Positions 1 to 7,609 of a stretch of 64,000 bases of DNA are shown piece after piece. The notes below the pieces were generated by a model. That model worked only from the letters and a program-made list of their open reading frames with translations, searched no databases and had not been told where the DNA came from. The position numbers and the translations under genes were made by a program. This stretch comes from Alicyclobacillus acidiphilus NBRC 100859 (GTDB lineage: Bacteria; Bacillota; Bacilli; Alicyclobacillales; Alicyclobacillaceae): NCBI RefSeq assembly GCF_001544355.1, contig NZ_BCQI01000011.1:28461-92460 (forward strand). Direction: 5' to 3'. How positions within the stretch are numbered: position 1 is the first letter of the stretch; each line of letters begins with the position of its first letter.

Positions 1-1714
1 TGCGTACAATGTCCCGGACCACACGCATCAGAGACCGATAGCTCGGTTCGTCAAAATCTACGTCAAAACCCAGGATGCGCCTGGAGTACGCATCGATCGC
101 CAACGTTAACCATGGTCTACCGAGAACCTGTCCCCGGCGTGAAACAAGGAGAATGTCAAGCTGGGTGTGATCAATATGGCAAATTTGAAAGGGCCTATCC
201 CCATGCCTTGGCGTGTCGCGGGCAAGATGCTCTTCGAATACCTCATACCGCATAGCAATTTTCTCCCCTTTGCGTTTTCGCTCCTGTTGATGCTTGGGTC
301 GACGTTTCAGAAAGCGCACGAAAGTGACGTAACTTGGAGCAGGAATTCCTGCCTCCGTACACCGCGCTTGAAGCATTCGGTAACTCGCGAACATCGAGGG
401 GTTGGTGCTTACTTCGTATGTTTCTTCCACCGTGGATTGCATGAGTGATAGCAGTTCCTCGGGAATTTTCCTCGTTCGGTTGCCTTTCCGGGCATGTCCG
501 GGGATCAGTCCGTCAAAACCGTACCCGGTTACCTCTTCCGCTAACCGAAAGGCCCTTTCCCAACGTCGAATGGTCCGGAGAGAAACGTTAGGATCCGGAT
601 TGTTATGCGTTTTCCAGTATTGCTTAAGGATTTCGTAACGCCTCAATGCTTCTCGAAGCGCGTCCGGATGTGTTCCTGAGAGTATGGAAGAGTAGTGATT
701 CACGGGTGCATCTTGTAGAGGCACCCCGGTAATCGATCCCCTCGCGACCAGTTTCTCGAAGACGTCGATTTTCAGGATGCGAAAGTCGTCACTCGCCTCT
801 CGCTGTAACGTGACTTCCGTCTGTCCAACATGGAATATGGTCCAAACGATACCATCCCAGGATATGGCCGAACCCGCTGTCAGAGAAATTTGCAGGGGGA
901 CACGCGGTGGTGTCGACTCCGAGGTGAGAATGGTCAATGCTTCGGCCACGTCTCTCGAGGGGTAGAGGTGCACATATTCCGCATCAGCCAAGCATTCTGC
1001 GTACCAATCCATGTAAATGTCATTTTGCGCAATCAGAGTATAAACGGCATCGGAAGGGATGTCCGATGATGTCGCAAGAAGCTCATACAGCGTCGTTCCG
1101 GGATTCTGATACAAATGAGATAGAACCCGATCTTTCACGGATCCGGGAACGGTATAAGGGTATTGTAGATAATGGGACAGAAATTCCAGGTTTCGCAAGT
1201 ATATCGGGTGGAGCTCGGATTTCACGCGTAATCGATAATAAAGCCCATAGGATTCAGCATAAGCTTGGCCCGGCGGGCATAGCCACTTCCGACCCTGTCG
1301 GCAGTAACGGTTTGGCTCTTTCTCCGCTAACTTTTCAAGCCGTTCGTCCGGCTTCCATTCTTCCCAGCCAGCCTCGTGTTTACGAATCACGAAGAAATCC
1401 GGGGTATGCCATATCCCAGCTTTAGTGCCATTGGCTCGAACATAGTTCAGTTTGATTTGGCATGGCTGGTCGTAATACTCCAGTACGTCAGGATCATGTT
1501 CGTAAATCAAGATTGCACTGCGTTCGACGGAATGGCTCTCGGCCTGGATGGTAAGCCCCATCTTTTTGCTGCTATACCGGCCAGGAGTATTATAGGGACC
1601 GTCATGAATGATACGAACTGGATTTGATGTGCGAATTTGTTCGATCAGCCGAATAGCTTGTGGTGTCAAGTTGAGCGACGTTGCCCAGTTACGAAATTCC
1701 GTTTCCGACAACAC
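1..1714 (-). CDS. TnsA-TnsB fusion transposase (Tn7-like), 3' end outside window
   Basis: Tn7-type heteromeric transposase with TnsA (5'-strand nicking) and TnsB (DDE strand transfer) in one chain. A GTG at 1714 has GGAGGT seven bases upstream. Residues 1-150 look like TnsA: E64 in SVER, D106 in TPDF and K121 in EWK can form the E/D/K nuclease triad, followed by a W-x-CP segment. A linker and helical DNA-binding region follow. D515 in HIDHTQLD is the probable first catalytic Asp of TnsB, and LAIDAYSR follows at about 538-545. The frame is open to base 1, so the remaining DDE residues and any tnsC lie outside. The tniQ gene ends 47 bases upstream on the same strand, so the two are probably co-transcribed. 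Fused TnsAB is known from some Tn7-like elements, including type I-B CRISPR-associated ones, but no CRISPR array or Cas gene is seen here. Confidence 0.88.
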   Translation of the reverse strand, partial: MLSETEFRNWATSLNLTPQAIRLIEQIRTSNPVRIIHDGPYNTPGRYSSKKMGLTIQAESHSVERSAILIYEHDPDVLEYYDQPCQIKLNYVRANGTKAGIWHTPDFFVIRKHEAGWEEWKPDERLEKLAEKEPNRYCRQGRKWLCPPGQAYAESYGLYYRLRVKSELHPIYLRNLEFLSHYLQYPYTVPGSVKDRVLSHLYQNPGTTLYELLATSSDIPSDAVYTLIAQNDIYMDWYAECLADAEYVHLYPSRDVAEALTILTSESTPPRVPLQISLTAGSAISWDGIVWTIFHVGQTEVTLQREASDDFRILKIDVFEKLVARGSITGVPLQDAPVNHYSSILSGTHPDALREALRRYEILKQYWKTHNNPDPNVSLRTIRRWERAFRLAEEVTGYGFDGLIPGHARKGNRTRKIPEELLSLMQSTVEETYEVSTNPSMFASYRMLQARCTEAGIPAPSYVTFVRFLKRRPKHQQERKRKGEKIAMRYEVFEEHLARDTPRHGDRPFQICHIDHTQLDILLVSRRGQVLGRPWLTLAIDAYSRRILGFDVDFDEPSYRSLMRVVRDIVR

Positions 1715-1761
1715 GTTGGACACCTCCGGGCATGTCCGACGACGCCATTCATGGCGTCAGG

Positions 1762-3186
1762 TTATCTTGTGAACGAGGATACCAGTACGCGCGTAATGTC
1801 GCCGTTTTGATCTGCACTTGGACCTATTGCGTTGTCGTTACGAAGACAAGTTTCTTTTGCTTGTCTCCATATGTCTCGAACAGAAGTCTCTCGTAACAGA
1901 CCAGGCTTCCCCAGAGTCCGCTCAACTGCCCGCGCGCTTGGGTATATGCCTGTGGCATAAAGGTCGGCCACACAGTCAGTGATGACCTCCTTCAAGTGCT
2001 TCAGTCGGTGATCACACGCCTTGCGACGCGCTTCTTCATACCGGGCGCTTAGAGCCCGCGACAGTTCCGGATGCCACACTCGCAATTGTCGTCGGTTCAC
2101 GCCCAGTTCCCGAGCGACCTGCGCCAGAGAAGGTGGGGGGATTCGTGTCAAAGCTTCTTCCAAAGCTCGTGCTGTTTCGTTCTGATTGGTGTGATTGGTG
2201 TTACTTCGCTTTCTGAATGGGCGGATAAGCCTAATATTTTTCTTCACAGATAAATCGGATCGCACATGCGGTATTTCATCGGTTAGAATCTCCGCAATCG
2301 ATTTGCCGAGCCGAAGGCTGATTTGCACTAACGTTGGGAGTGGGATGCGCGATTTCCCCCAATACCAACCCCACAGCGTGTTTTTTGGTACGCCAATTTC
2401 TCGTGCGAGCTTAGCGCAATTGCCGTCGGTCAACACCAAGAGTCGGCGTAAAATATCCGAAGTGGATTGTGCACCCGTAACATTTGGATTGTTTACTGCA
2501 AATCGAATCATCTCATCAACGCACGTCGCAATGTCTGGTTGAATGTTTTCATAAAAGTTTGGTGACGACATCGCATTCGTCTTGGAGACTTCCGTCGATC
2601 CCAGCCATTGGCCACACCTGCAAAATCCCGGTTGTACATAACGCTCCCAGTGGTAAAGTTGTCTGCCACAACACACACACGTATCGCGTAGTTGTATGCG
2701 GTGACGAGGACATATTGTAACGACTTGAACAGACCACAACAGTGGTTCATGCGTAATCTGTCCGGTTGCTCGCCATGCGTCATAGCACATCGGGCACCAT
2801 GCGCGTTTCGTTCGTAACAAGTTTCGAACCGACAAAACGTGGCGCCACGGATAGAAGGTCAGTTGTTCCAGACCGACGACGTGAGTGAGCCTCGACAATA
2901 CTTGAATTGCCTCGCGGGTGCTCTGGCCGACTCCATTCATGGCTACGCTATGTGCCAAGTAGCGCGTTCCGCCGTTGGCCGTGATGCGATTCAAGTATTT
3001 CTTGTCTACAGCAGGTGCCCATACAGAAGCAAGAAATATGGCCATGTTCATGCCGTGCTCGTATACGAGCCGGTTGACATAGCTGGTAAGGCTCTCCGGT
3101 CGTGGGCTTGTTATGGGCTTCAGAGCGTACAGCATCGATCGTGTTGGGATCGGTAGTGATTCCCAAGTATCGGAATCAAATTGCAT
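1762..3186 (-). CDS. tniQ: TniQ/TnsD-type transposition target-selection protein
   Basis: Target-site selector of Tn7-like transposons, about 474 residues from an ATG at 3186 preceded by a GGTG/AAAGGA-rich leader. The same frame extends 44 codons further upstream without a good ribosome site. The TniQ core is visible: P-R-P-E-S-L-x-S-Y near the start, then zinc-finger-like Cys/His pairs CPMC (about 131-134), CPRH (about 159-162) and CVCC (about 170-173). The C-terminal half contains two helix-turn-helix-like segments (around KLAREIGVPKNTLWGW and QVARELGVNRRQLRVW), as in TnsD-like proteins that read a fixed attachment site. It lies upstream of the TnsAB fusion, whereas in Tn7 tnsD follows tnsABC. 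The attachment site cannot be inferred from this window. Confidence 0.85.
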   Translation of the reverse strand: MQFDSDTWESLPIPTRSMLYALKPITSPRPESLTSYVNRLVYEHGMNMAIFLASVWAPAVDKKYLNRITANGGTRYLAHSVAMNGVGQSTREAIQVLSRLTHVVGLEQLTFYPWRHVLSVRNLLRTKRAWCPMCYDAWRATGQITHEPLLWSVQVVTICPRHRIQLRDTCVCCGRQLYHWERYVQPGFCRCGQWLGSTEVSKTNAMSSPNFYENIQPDIATCVDEMIRFAVNNPNVTGAQSTSDILRRLLVLTDGNCAKLAREIGVPKNTLWGWYWGKSRIPLPTLVQISLRLGKSIAEILTDEIPHVRSDLSVKKNIRLIRPFRKRSNTNHTNQNETARALEEALTRIPPPSLAQVARELGVNRRQLRVWHPELSRALSARYEEARRKACDHRLKHLKEVITDCVADLYATGIYPSARAVERTLGKPGLLRETSVRDIWRQAKETCLRNDNAIGPSADQNGDITRVLVSSFTR

Positions 3187-3360
3187 TGTTCCAACACCTG
3201 TCCTTTCCACTCCATCTATCGGGCATGACTCTTTGAGGCAATTATAGAACCTCATGCTTTTCTGTACCGGAGGAATGGAAGAGTAAAAAATACGTTGTTT
3301 TGCAACTTGTAAAATCAATAGGATGTGGTAAAATATTCAGACAACATTAAACAGTGATAT

Positions 3361-3435
3361 CCACCTAAAGTTAGTACTTTAGGAGCTTTTTCTCACGGGG
3401 CTTTATGCCCAGTCTGAAGACGAACTTCGAGGTGG
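3361..3435. other. Cloverleaf-like folded intergenic element
   Basis: In the 498-base gap between tniQ and the next gene, CCACCT (3361-3366) pairs with AGGTGG (3430-3435). The enclosed arms are AAAGT/ACTTT (3367-3380), a short GAG/CTC arm with a T-rich loop, GGGC/GCCC (3398-3410) and GAAG/CTTC (3416-3428). It is tRNA-sized but lacks tRNA consensus bases and a 7-base T-loop. It could be a leader structure for tniQ, a transposon-end structure or an unannotated RNA. Nothing else is recognised in the rest of the gap; no repeated TnsB-type 20-mers are obvious. Confidence 0.3.
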
Positions 3436-3684
3436 TTGCTCTGAGAACCGTCGGCGTCCGGCTCACGTGAATTTATCTTGTCATCCGAGCCTGACTGTGG
3501 GTACGATATTCACCAGTTTTTGAACGAGGATGTGCGGAGTACGGAGGCACATTGTGTTCAAGCTAAGCATTAAGTTGGTGAATCACGCCTGGATGTCGAG
3601 TTCGTCTTTAGTTCAAGTTCCGGCGGGATGGTTTTTCCATAAAATGTATTTCTTCTTGTTATTCAATACTTCAATACGCGATGT

Positions 3685-4173
3685 TCATTTTTGCTGCCAA
3701 GAATCCGGCCTCCAGTCTGAATCCTCCGGGATGGGACTGAGTCCCAAACGAGTCATTGCCTTGTTGACTCGTTCCAAAATCTTTAGCTCCCGCTCCTCGG
3801 TACTCAACGTCTCGTCCTGCAATGTGAGGTCCCCAATCTCAATCCCGGTAACCTCGGACGCCTGCTCGGGTGACATACCGTACGAGGCGATAAGTTTCTG
3901 TCCAATCCGCCGAGCTTCCTCAATGCGACCTAATTCGTGTCCAATTTTCACGCCCTGTTTAATTAAATTGCCACAATGCTCCTCCCATCGCCTCAATTGA
4001 TCACGCGTGAAGACAAACTTCTTATCCGGCTCCTGATCCACCCATTCACCCATCACTTTTAGGACGCGCGTGACCTCTATTTCATCTCCATCCGGGACGC
4101 CGAGCTGTTTCAACCCGCCTGCATTTACAAATGCCGTCATGAACTCAGCAATCAAGGACCGTAACTTGTCCAT
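3685..4173 (-). CDS. Hypothetical protein resembling the tail of Rpn-family nucleases
   Basis: About 162 residues from an ATG at 4173 with AAGGAG eight bases upstream. The frame reaches 13 codons further to 4212, but the ribosome site favours the inner start. The sequence is charged and soluble. The middle (GRIEEARRIGQKLIASYG, then a MSPEQASEVTGI-like stretch) resembles the Arg/Glu-rich C-terminal tail of Rpn/PD-(D/E)XK recombination-promoting nucleases, but no nuclease motif is present. It may be a truncated descendant or a free-standing protein of unknown role between the transposon genes and the ars remnant. No function is assigned. Confidence 0.55.
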   Translation of the reverse strand: MDKLRSLIAEFMTAFVNAGGLKQLGVPDGDEIEVTRVLKVMGEWVDQEPDKKFVFTRDQLRRWEEHCGNLIKQGVKIGHELGRIEEARRIGQKLIASYGMSPEQASEVTGIEIGDLTLQDETLSTEERELKILERVNKAMTRLGLSPIPEDSDWRPDSWQQK

Positions 4174-4458
4174 AGTCGGGATCTCCTTTCGTAACAGGGT
4201 TAAGGAGGCCATTCCCGGTTGTCAAGCTTCCAACTCAATATCACACGACATCACACGACTGGAATGTTTCCAGGTTCATTTTACCACTGTGCACGGTGAC
4301 CCGTGTCAATGCTCTCGTCGTGCAAATAGTCATCCAGAGCTAGGAGTTGCAGACAAGGCCGGCCCACGGTGGGATCAATGGTCAAAGGAAATCGAGAATC
4401 CCGACACTTTTTATGTCGTTAATACCGATAGTTTTATATCCATGGACTGGTACGCCGG

Positions 4459-4662
4459 TATGCAAACGTCATTGGCTGCGATTTGGGACCCAAGATTACA
4501 CCTATTGGATCACTTGCTACCCTGCTATGGTTGCACGTACTGAGCAAGAAGGGAGTTACTATCACCTGAGGAAGATACGTCAGGACTGGGGTTGTGCTCA
4601 CGATTCCCACGTTGTTCGTGACCCTGACCGGGCTGTATGTCTGGTTGGTACTCGTGGGGTGA
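4459..4662 (+). pseudogene. arsB: arsB 3' remnant (arsenite efflux), copy A
   Basis: Only the last ~67 codons of an ArsB-type arsenite permease remain. The conceptual peptide ([20 protein letters not shown] and onward to LVLVG) matches the C-terminus of the second arsB copy at 55.9-56.1 kb residue for residue over most of its length. A TGA replaces the Trp codon in the SITWGRY segment, so it cannot be translated through. It ends 22 bases before arsC, the usual arsB-arsC order. The 285 bases upstream (4174-4458) hold no recognisable gene. Confidence 0.85.
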
Positions 4663-4684
4663 CACTTGAGGAGGTGGTTGTGGA

Positions 4685-5107
4685 ATGAAAAGGCCAATTG
4701 TGTATTTTCTTTGCACCGGAAACTCGTGCCGGAGCCAAATGGCGGAAGGATGGGCGAGACTCCTTGGCGGGGACAGAATTGAAGCCCACAGTGTCGGCGT
4801 GGAGGCGCACGGATTGAACCCTCGAGCTGTGTCCGTCATGAAGGAAGCCGGCGTGGACATTTCGCACCACACATCCAAGTTGATTGATCTTGAGATTTTG
4901 AACCTGGCTGACTATGCTATCACGTTGTGCGGTGATGCCAACGATCGCTGCCCGATGACTCCTCCCTATGTGAAGCGTCTGCACTGGGGATTCGAAGATC
5001 CAGCCGAGGCCACGGGAACGGAAGACCAGTTCCAAGCAAAGATTCGGGAGGTCCGGGATGCCATCCGGGATCGGATTCAAACGTTTCTCGACGAACTGTC
5101 AGAATGA
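4685..5107 (+). CDS. arsC: Thioredoxin-coupled arsenate reductase
   Basis: Cytoplasmic reductase converting arsenate to arsenite for efflux. It is 140 residues, the normal length for the low-molecular-weight-phosphatase-like ArsC family. The start ATG follows GAGGAGGTGG. The P-loop CTGNSCR gives catalytic Cys10 and Cys15 with the Arg. [10 protein letters not shown] supplies Cys82 and Cys89, the redox relay of the thioredoxin-dependent class. It is intact here, but the neighbouring efflux gene is reduced to a fragment, so arsenite export would need another permease. A second copy at 56.1 kb has lost the Cys82/Cys89 segment. Confidence 0.95.
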   Translation: MKRPIVYFLCTGNSCRSQMAEGWARLLGGDRIEAHSVGVEAHGLNPRAVSVMKEAGVDISHHTSKLIDLEILNLADYAITLCGDANDRCPMTPPYVKRLHWGFEDPAEATGTEDQFQAKIREVRDAIRDRIQTFLDELSE

Positions 5108-5193
5108 AATCGAATTGAATGACCGGGTGCGCACTCAGCACTGGACTGCCGGGAAGCGATCTGGTTGATGGGTAGGAAAGATTTGTTCACAGC

Positions 5194-5233
5194 GGGAGTC
5201 CGTATCCTGACTTGAGGGATGCGGACTCTTATT
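5194..5233 (+). terminator. Hairpin downstream of arsC, copy A
   Basis: GTCCGTATCC (5198-5207) pairs with GGATGCGGAC (5217-5226), followed by TCTTATT. It sits between arsC and the ynfA-like gene and is conserved with compensating small changes at 56527-56555 in the second ars copy. It could be a terminator or an intra-operon attenuator. Confidence 0.6.
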
Positions 5234-5252
5234 GCTGAACGGGGGTGGTTAG

Positions 5253-5578
5253 ATGCACAAAGCTTACCTACTGTTTGTGCTTGCTGGACTAGCAGAAATC
5301 GGTGGCGGATACCTGGTGTGGCTGTGGCTGCGCAGCGGAAAACCCTTGTGGGTCGGTCTTGCGGGCGGGGCCGTCCTCTTTTTTATACGGCGTGATCGCC
5401 ACCCGGCAGGAGTTCTCGTCGTTCGGCCGGGTGTATGCAGCATACGGAGGTGTGTTCATCGTGATGTCTCTGCTGTGGGGTTGGTGGGTTGCGAGAGGAG
5501 GCACCTCACGTGAGGGATTGGATTGGGGCGGCAATCTGTCTCGTCGGAGTCGGCGTGATGCTGTGGGGATCGAAGTGA
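5253..5578 (+). pseudogene. YnfA/UPF0060-family membrane protein, frameshifted copy A
   Basis: Homologue of the intact 107-residue gene at 56580. The start [20 protein letters not shown] is good, but an extra T in the T-run at about 5380-5385 shifts the frame before [13 protein letters not shown] second shift lies between GWWVAR and the terminal [12 protein letters not shown] segment, which ends at the TGA at 5576-5578. The parent is a four-helix small membrane protein of the UPF0060 family, often found beside arsenic genes, function not firmly known. Two separate shifts argue for real decay rather than a single read error. Confidence 0.85.
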
Positions 5579-5639
5579 GCCTCGGCAGTCAATGAACGAC
5601 GGAATCGGGGACTGACCGCAAACACGGTAACGTTCGTAT

Positions 5640-5667
5640 TGACGATGTAAAATATTTGGTTATCATA
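5640..5667 (+). promoter_or_regulatory. Probable promoter of the mercury operon
   Basis: TTGACG (5640-5645) and TATCAT (5662-5667) are separated by 16 bases in an AT-rich stretch about 30 bases before the first mer gene. The AT-rich block from 5652 to 5678 is where an ArsR-type repressor would be expected to bind, but no perfect palindrome is seen. Confidence 0.45.
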
Positions 5668-5699
5668 ATATATAAACGATGTGTGGGGGAGGTTATACG

Positions 5700-5996
5700 A
5701 TGGAACAACCGCATGACCATTCGCACAAGCCGGCGTGCTCCTCTGGTTCGTCTTGGGCACTGTTCGGAATACCGATTGCGGCCATCCTCTGCTGTGGGCT
5801 GCCGGTGCTGCTCACGGCGTTCGGTCTGACGGCGGCTGGGGCGTTCTTGACGGCGAATCGGTACATCATCCTGGGCGGGATGGTGCTGTTGATGGGGCTC
5901 GGTATGTTCGTCGGATCGAGAAAAGGGAGAATGTGTAGCCACGGGTCCTGTGGGGCCTGCCGAACACAAACCGAACCCGCAGACACCGCAGAATGA
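5700..5996 (+). CDS. MerF/MerT-like mercury uptake membrane protein
   Basis: A 98-residue small membrane protein from the ATG at 5700, with GGGGGAGG upstream. It has a His-rich N-terminal tail (HDHSHKPACSS), two predicted membrane helices with the vicinal Cys pair ILCCGLPVL in the first, and a C-terminal Cys-rich tail (CSHGSCGAC). A vicinal Cys pair in helix 1 is the hallmark of MerT/MerF-type Hg(II) importers, which hand Hg to MerA. It is first in the mer operon, ahead of the ArsR regulator. The role is inferred from topology, Cys placement and context; sequence identity to known MerF is modest. Confidence 0.65.
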   Translation: MEQPHDHSHKPACSSGSSWALFGIPIAAILCCGLPVLLTAFGLTAAGAFLTANRYIILGGMVLLMGLGMFVGSRKGRMCSHGSCGACRTQTEPADTAE

Positions 5997-6017
5997 GCGC
6001 TGAGGAGGAACCCACAC

Positions 6018-6356
6018 ATGGCACAGCTCAAGCTTCAGCCGGAAGAGGTAGTTCAGACGGAAATCTATGCGAAGTTTTTTCACGGGCTGTCCAATCCAAC
6101 ACGGCTTCGCATCGTGGAGATTTTGCTGGACGGCGAGAAGAATGTCAGCCAGTTGGTGGAGGCCACCGGCGCCACGCAGAGCCAGGTATCCAACCAGTTG
6201 GCTTGCCTCAAGTGGTGCGGGTACGTCACCTCTCGCCAGGAGGGCAAGTACGTGCTGTACCGGATCTCGGACGAGCGTGTGCGGACCATCCTTCAATTGG
6301 CCAAGTCCATTGTGGCGGACAATGCCGAACACATCCGTTGCTGTACCCGGATGTGA
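6018..6356 (+). CDS. ArsR/SmtB-family metal-responsive repressor of the mer operon
   Basis: A 112-residue winged-helix repressor. The HTH segment SQVSNQLACLKWCGYV carries two Cys in and after the recognition helix, like CmtR and ArsR-type mercury regulators of Gram-positive bacteria. The C-terminus ends HIRCCTRM, giving further thiol ligands. It probably represses the promoter upstream of the small transporter gene and releases on Hg(II) or Cd/Pb. It starts 21 bases after the transporter stop in the same operon. It is not a true MerR-family protein. Confidence 0.85.
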   Translation: MAQLKLQPEEVVQTEIYAKFFHGLSNPTRLRIVEILLDGEKNVSQLVEATGATQSQVSNQLACLKWCGYVTSRQEGKYVLYRISDERVRTILQLAKSIVADNAEHIRCCTRM

Positions 6357-6389
6357 CAGTGCCAGGCGTTCAGTGGGAGGTGGATAAGA

Positions 6390-6919
6390 ATGAGCAGGCT
6401 TTGGTTAGGTGGCGCTTTGGTGGTGTTGCTCGGAGCAGGCGCCTATGGGTTCACTCACTTTGGACATGCCTTATCGGGTTCTGCACCACAGCCGTCTGCG
6501 CAAGCGGTGGCGACAAACGGTCAGTCCACAACCGGGACAACCGTTAGCGACTTGACTCTCGTGGACACGGGGGAAAGCGGATTCTGATCGATCCGAACGA
6601 GAAGACGGTCCTCCATTTTCTCACCACGTCGTGTGCGGTCTGCCTGCCAACGGAAACCACCCTGGCGAAGTTTCAGAACACGCCGGGTGTGCAACCGATC
6701 TCTATCGATGTGGAGCCGCAGGCCGATAATCAGGTCACCATACAGCAGTTTTCAAAGGCAGCGAACACCCACTGGCAGTACGTCTTGGCGACGGATGCGA
6801 ATCTGCTCGAGCGCTTTCACGTAACGGAGCTGGACACGGTGGTGGTCTTGTACCACAACCACGTCATCTTTGACGGAGTCGCACCGACAGCGGTACAGTT
6901 GCAGAAGGTGTTGGCATGA
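6390..6919 (+). pseudogene. Thioredoxin-like exported protein of the mer operon, frameshifted
   Basis: The ATG at 6390 follows GGAGGTG and starts a signal-anchor-like segment (LWLGGALVVLLGAGAYGF). The frame closes at 6587, but the adjacent frame continues the protein (RILIDPNEKTVLHFLTTSC and on to 6919). The break is at the GGGGG run near 6569-6573, where one more G would restore an intact ~176-residue protein. It holds a CxxC motif (SCAVC) typical of thioredoxin-fold proteins and overlaps the CcdA-like start by ATGA, so translation was coupled. It could be a real defect or a homopolymer sequencing error. The likely role is extracytoplasmic thiol redox beside the CcdA-like partner. Confidence 0.7.
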
Positions 6920-7587
6920 ACGGGGATCTCGCCGTCGTTCTCGGTGCTGGCATGATGGCTGCTTTCAACCCGTGCGGTGTGGCCATGCTCCCATCTTACA
7001 TCGTTCACTTGATTGCGGGGCGTGAGCGCCGTGCGTGGGATGGGCTGTGGGCCGGGCTGGTGATGACCGCTGGGTTTTTCACCGTGTTCCTACTGGCAGG
7101 AATGGTGTCGGTGATGTTCTCCGAGGTTTTGGGGAAAGCGGTGGCGTGGATTGCGGAGAGCATTGGTGCCCTCTTCGTCGTATTGGGCACACTCATGATG
7201 TTTGGCAAGGGCGGACTGGCGTTCCACATTGGCGGTGATTGGAACCACAAGCCAGGCACGTCATGGTCTGTGTTTCTGTATGGGATTGCGTATGCGCTCG
7301 GGTCGCTTGGTTGTACGTCGCCGCTCTTCTCCGTACTGGTCCTCTCCTCGTTTCACAGCGAGGGACTGGCCGGAGGCCTAACCGATTTCATTTTGTACGG
7401 TTTGAGCATGGACTTTGTGGTGACGGTCATTTCCCTGGCGTCCACCATCTTGCAGCAGTTGGTCGGCAAGTGGGTGCGGGCCGGGGCTCGCTGGATGGGA
7501 CGTTTGAGCGGATTGATCACCTTGGCCACGGGCGTTTACCTGGTGATCTACTGGTGGCCCTACGTCCATCTGGGACAAGGCGTGTGA
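6916..7587 (+). CDS. CcdA/DsbD-type thiol-reductant membrane transporter
   Basis: A 223-residue membrane protein with six predicted helices. [10 protein letters not shown] near residue 18 and LGCTSPLF near 135 place one Cys in each of two pseudo-symmetric helices, the CcdA/DsbD arrangement for moving reducing equivalents across the membrane. It overlaps the preceding thioredoxin-like gene by four bases and precedes merA by 22 bases. Context suggests it reduces the exported thioredoxin-like partner or Hg-binding Cys pairs. CcdA-like genes occur in some Gram-positive mer operons, but their role there is not well established. Confidence 0.85.
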   Translation: MNGDLAVVLGAGMMAAFNPCGVAMLPSYIVHLIAGRERRAWDGLWAGLVMTAGFFTVFLLAGMVSVMFSEVLGKAVAWIAESIGALFVVLGTLMMFGKGGLAFHIGGDWNHKPGTSWSVFLYGIAYALGSLGCTSPLFSVLVLSSFHSEGLAGGLTDFILYGLSMDFVVTVISLASTILQQLVGKWVRAGARWMGRLSGLITLATGVYLVIYWWPYVHLGQGV

Positions 7588-7609
7588 CAGAAAACGAGGT
7601 GCTGTCAAG

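Noticed and set aside
3361..3435. A tRNA gene
   Set aside because: Size and closing stem are tRNA-like, but there is no TTCGA-type T-loop, no D-loop GG and no 7-base anticodon loop on either strand.
5589..6332. A 247-codon minus-strand frame across the first two mer genes
   Set aside because: Fully antisense to the transporter and ArsR genes with low-complexity Arg/His content and no start signal.
6018..6356. MerR-family regulator of the mer operon
   Set aside because: The HTH arrangement and length are ArsR/SmtB type, not MerR with its N-terminal HTH and long dimer helix.
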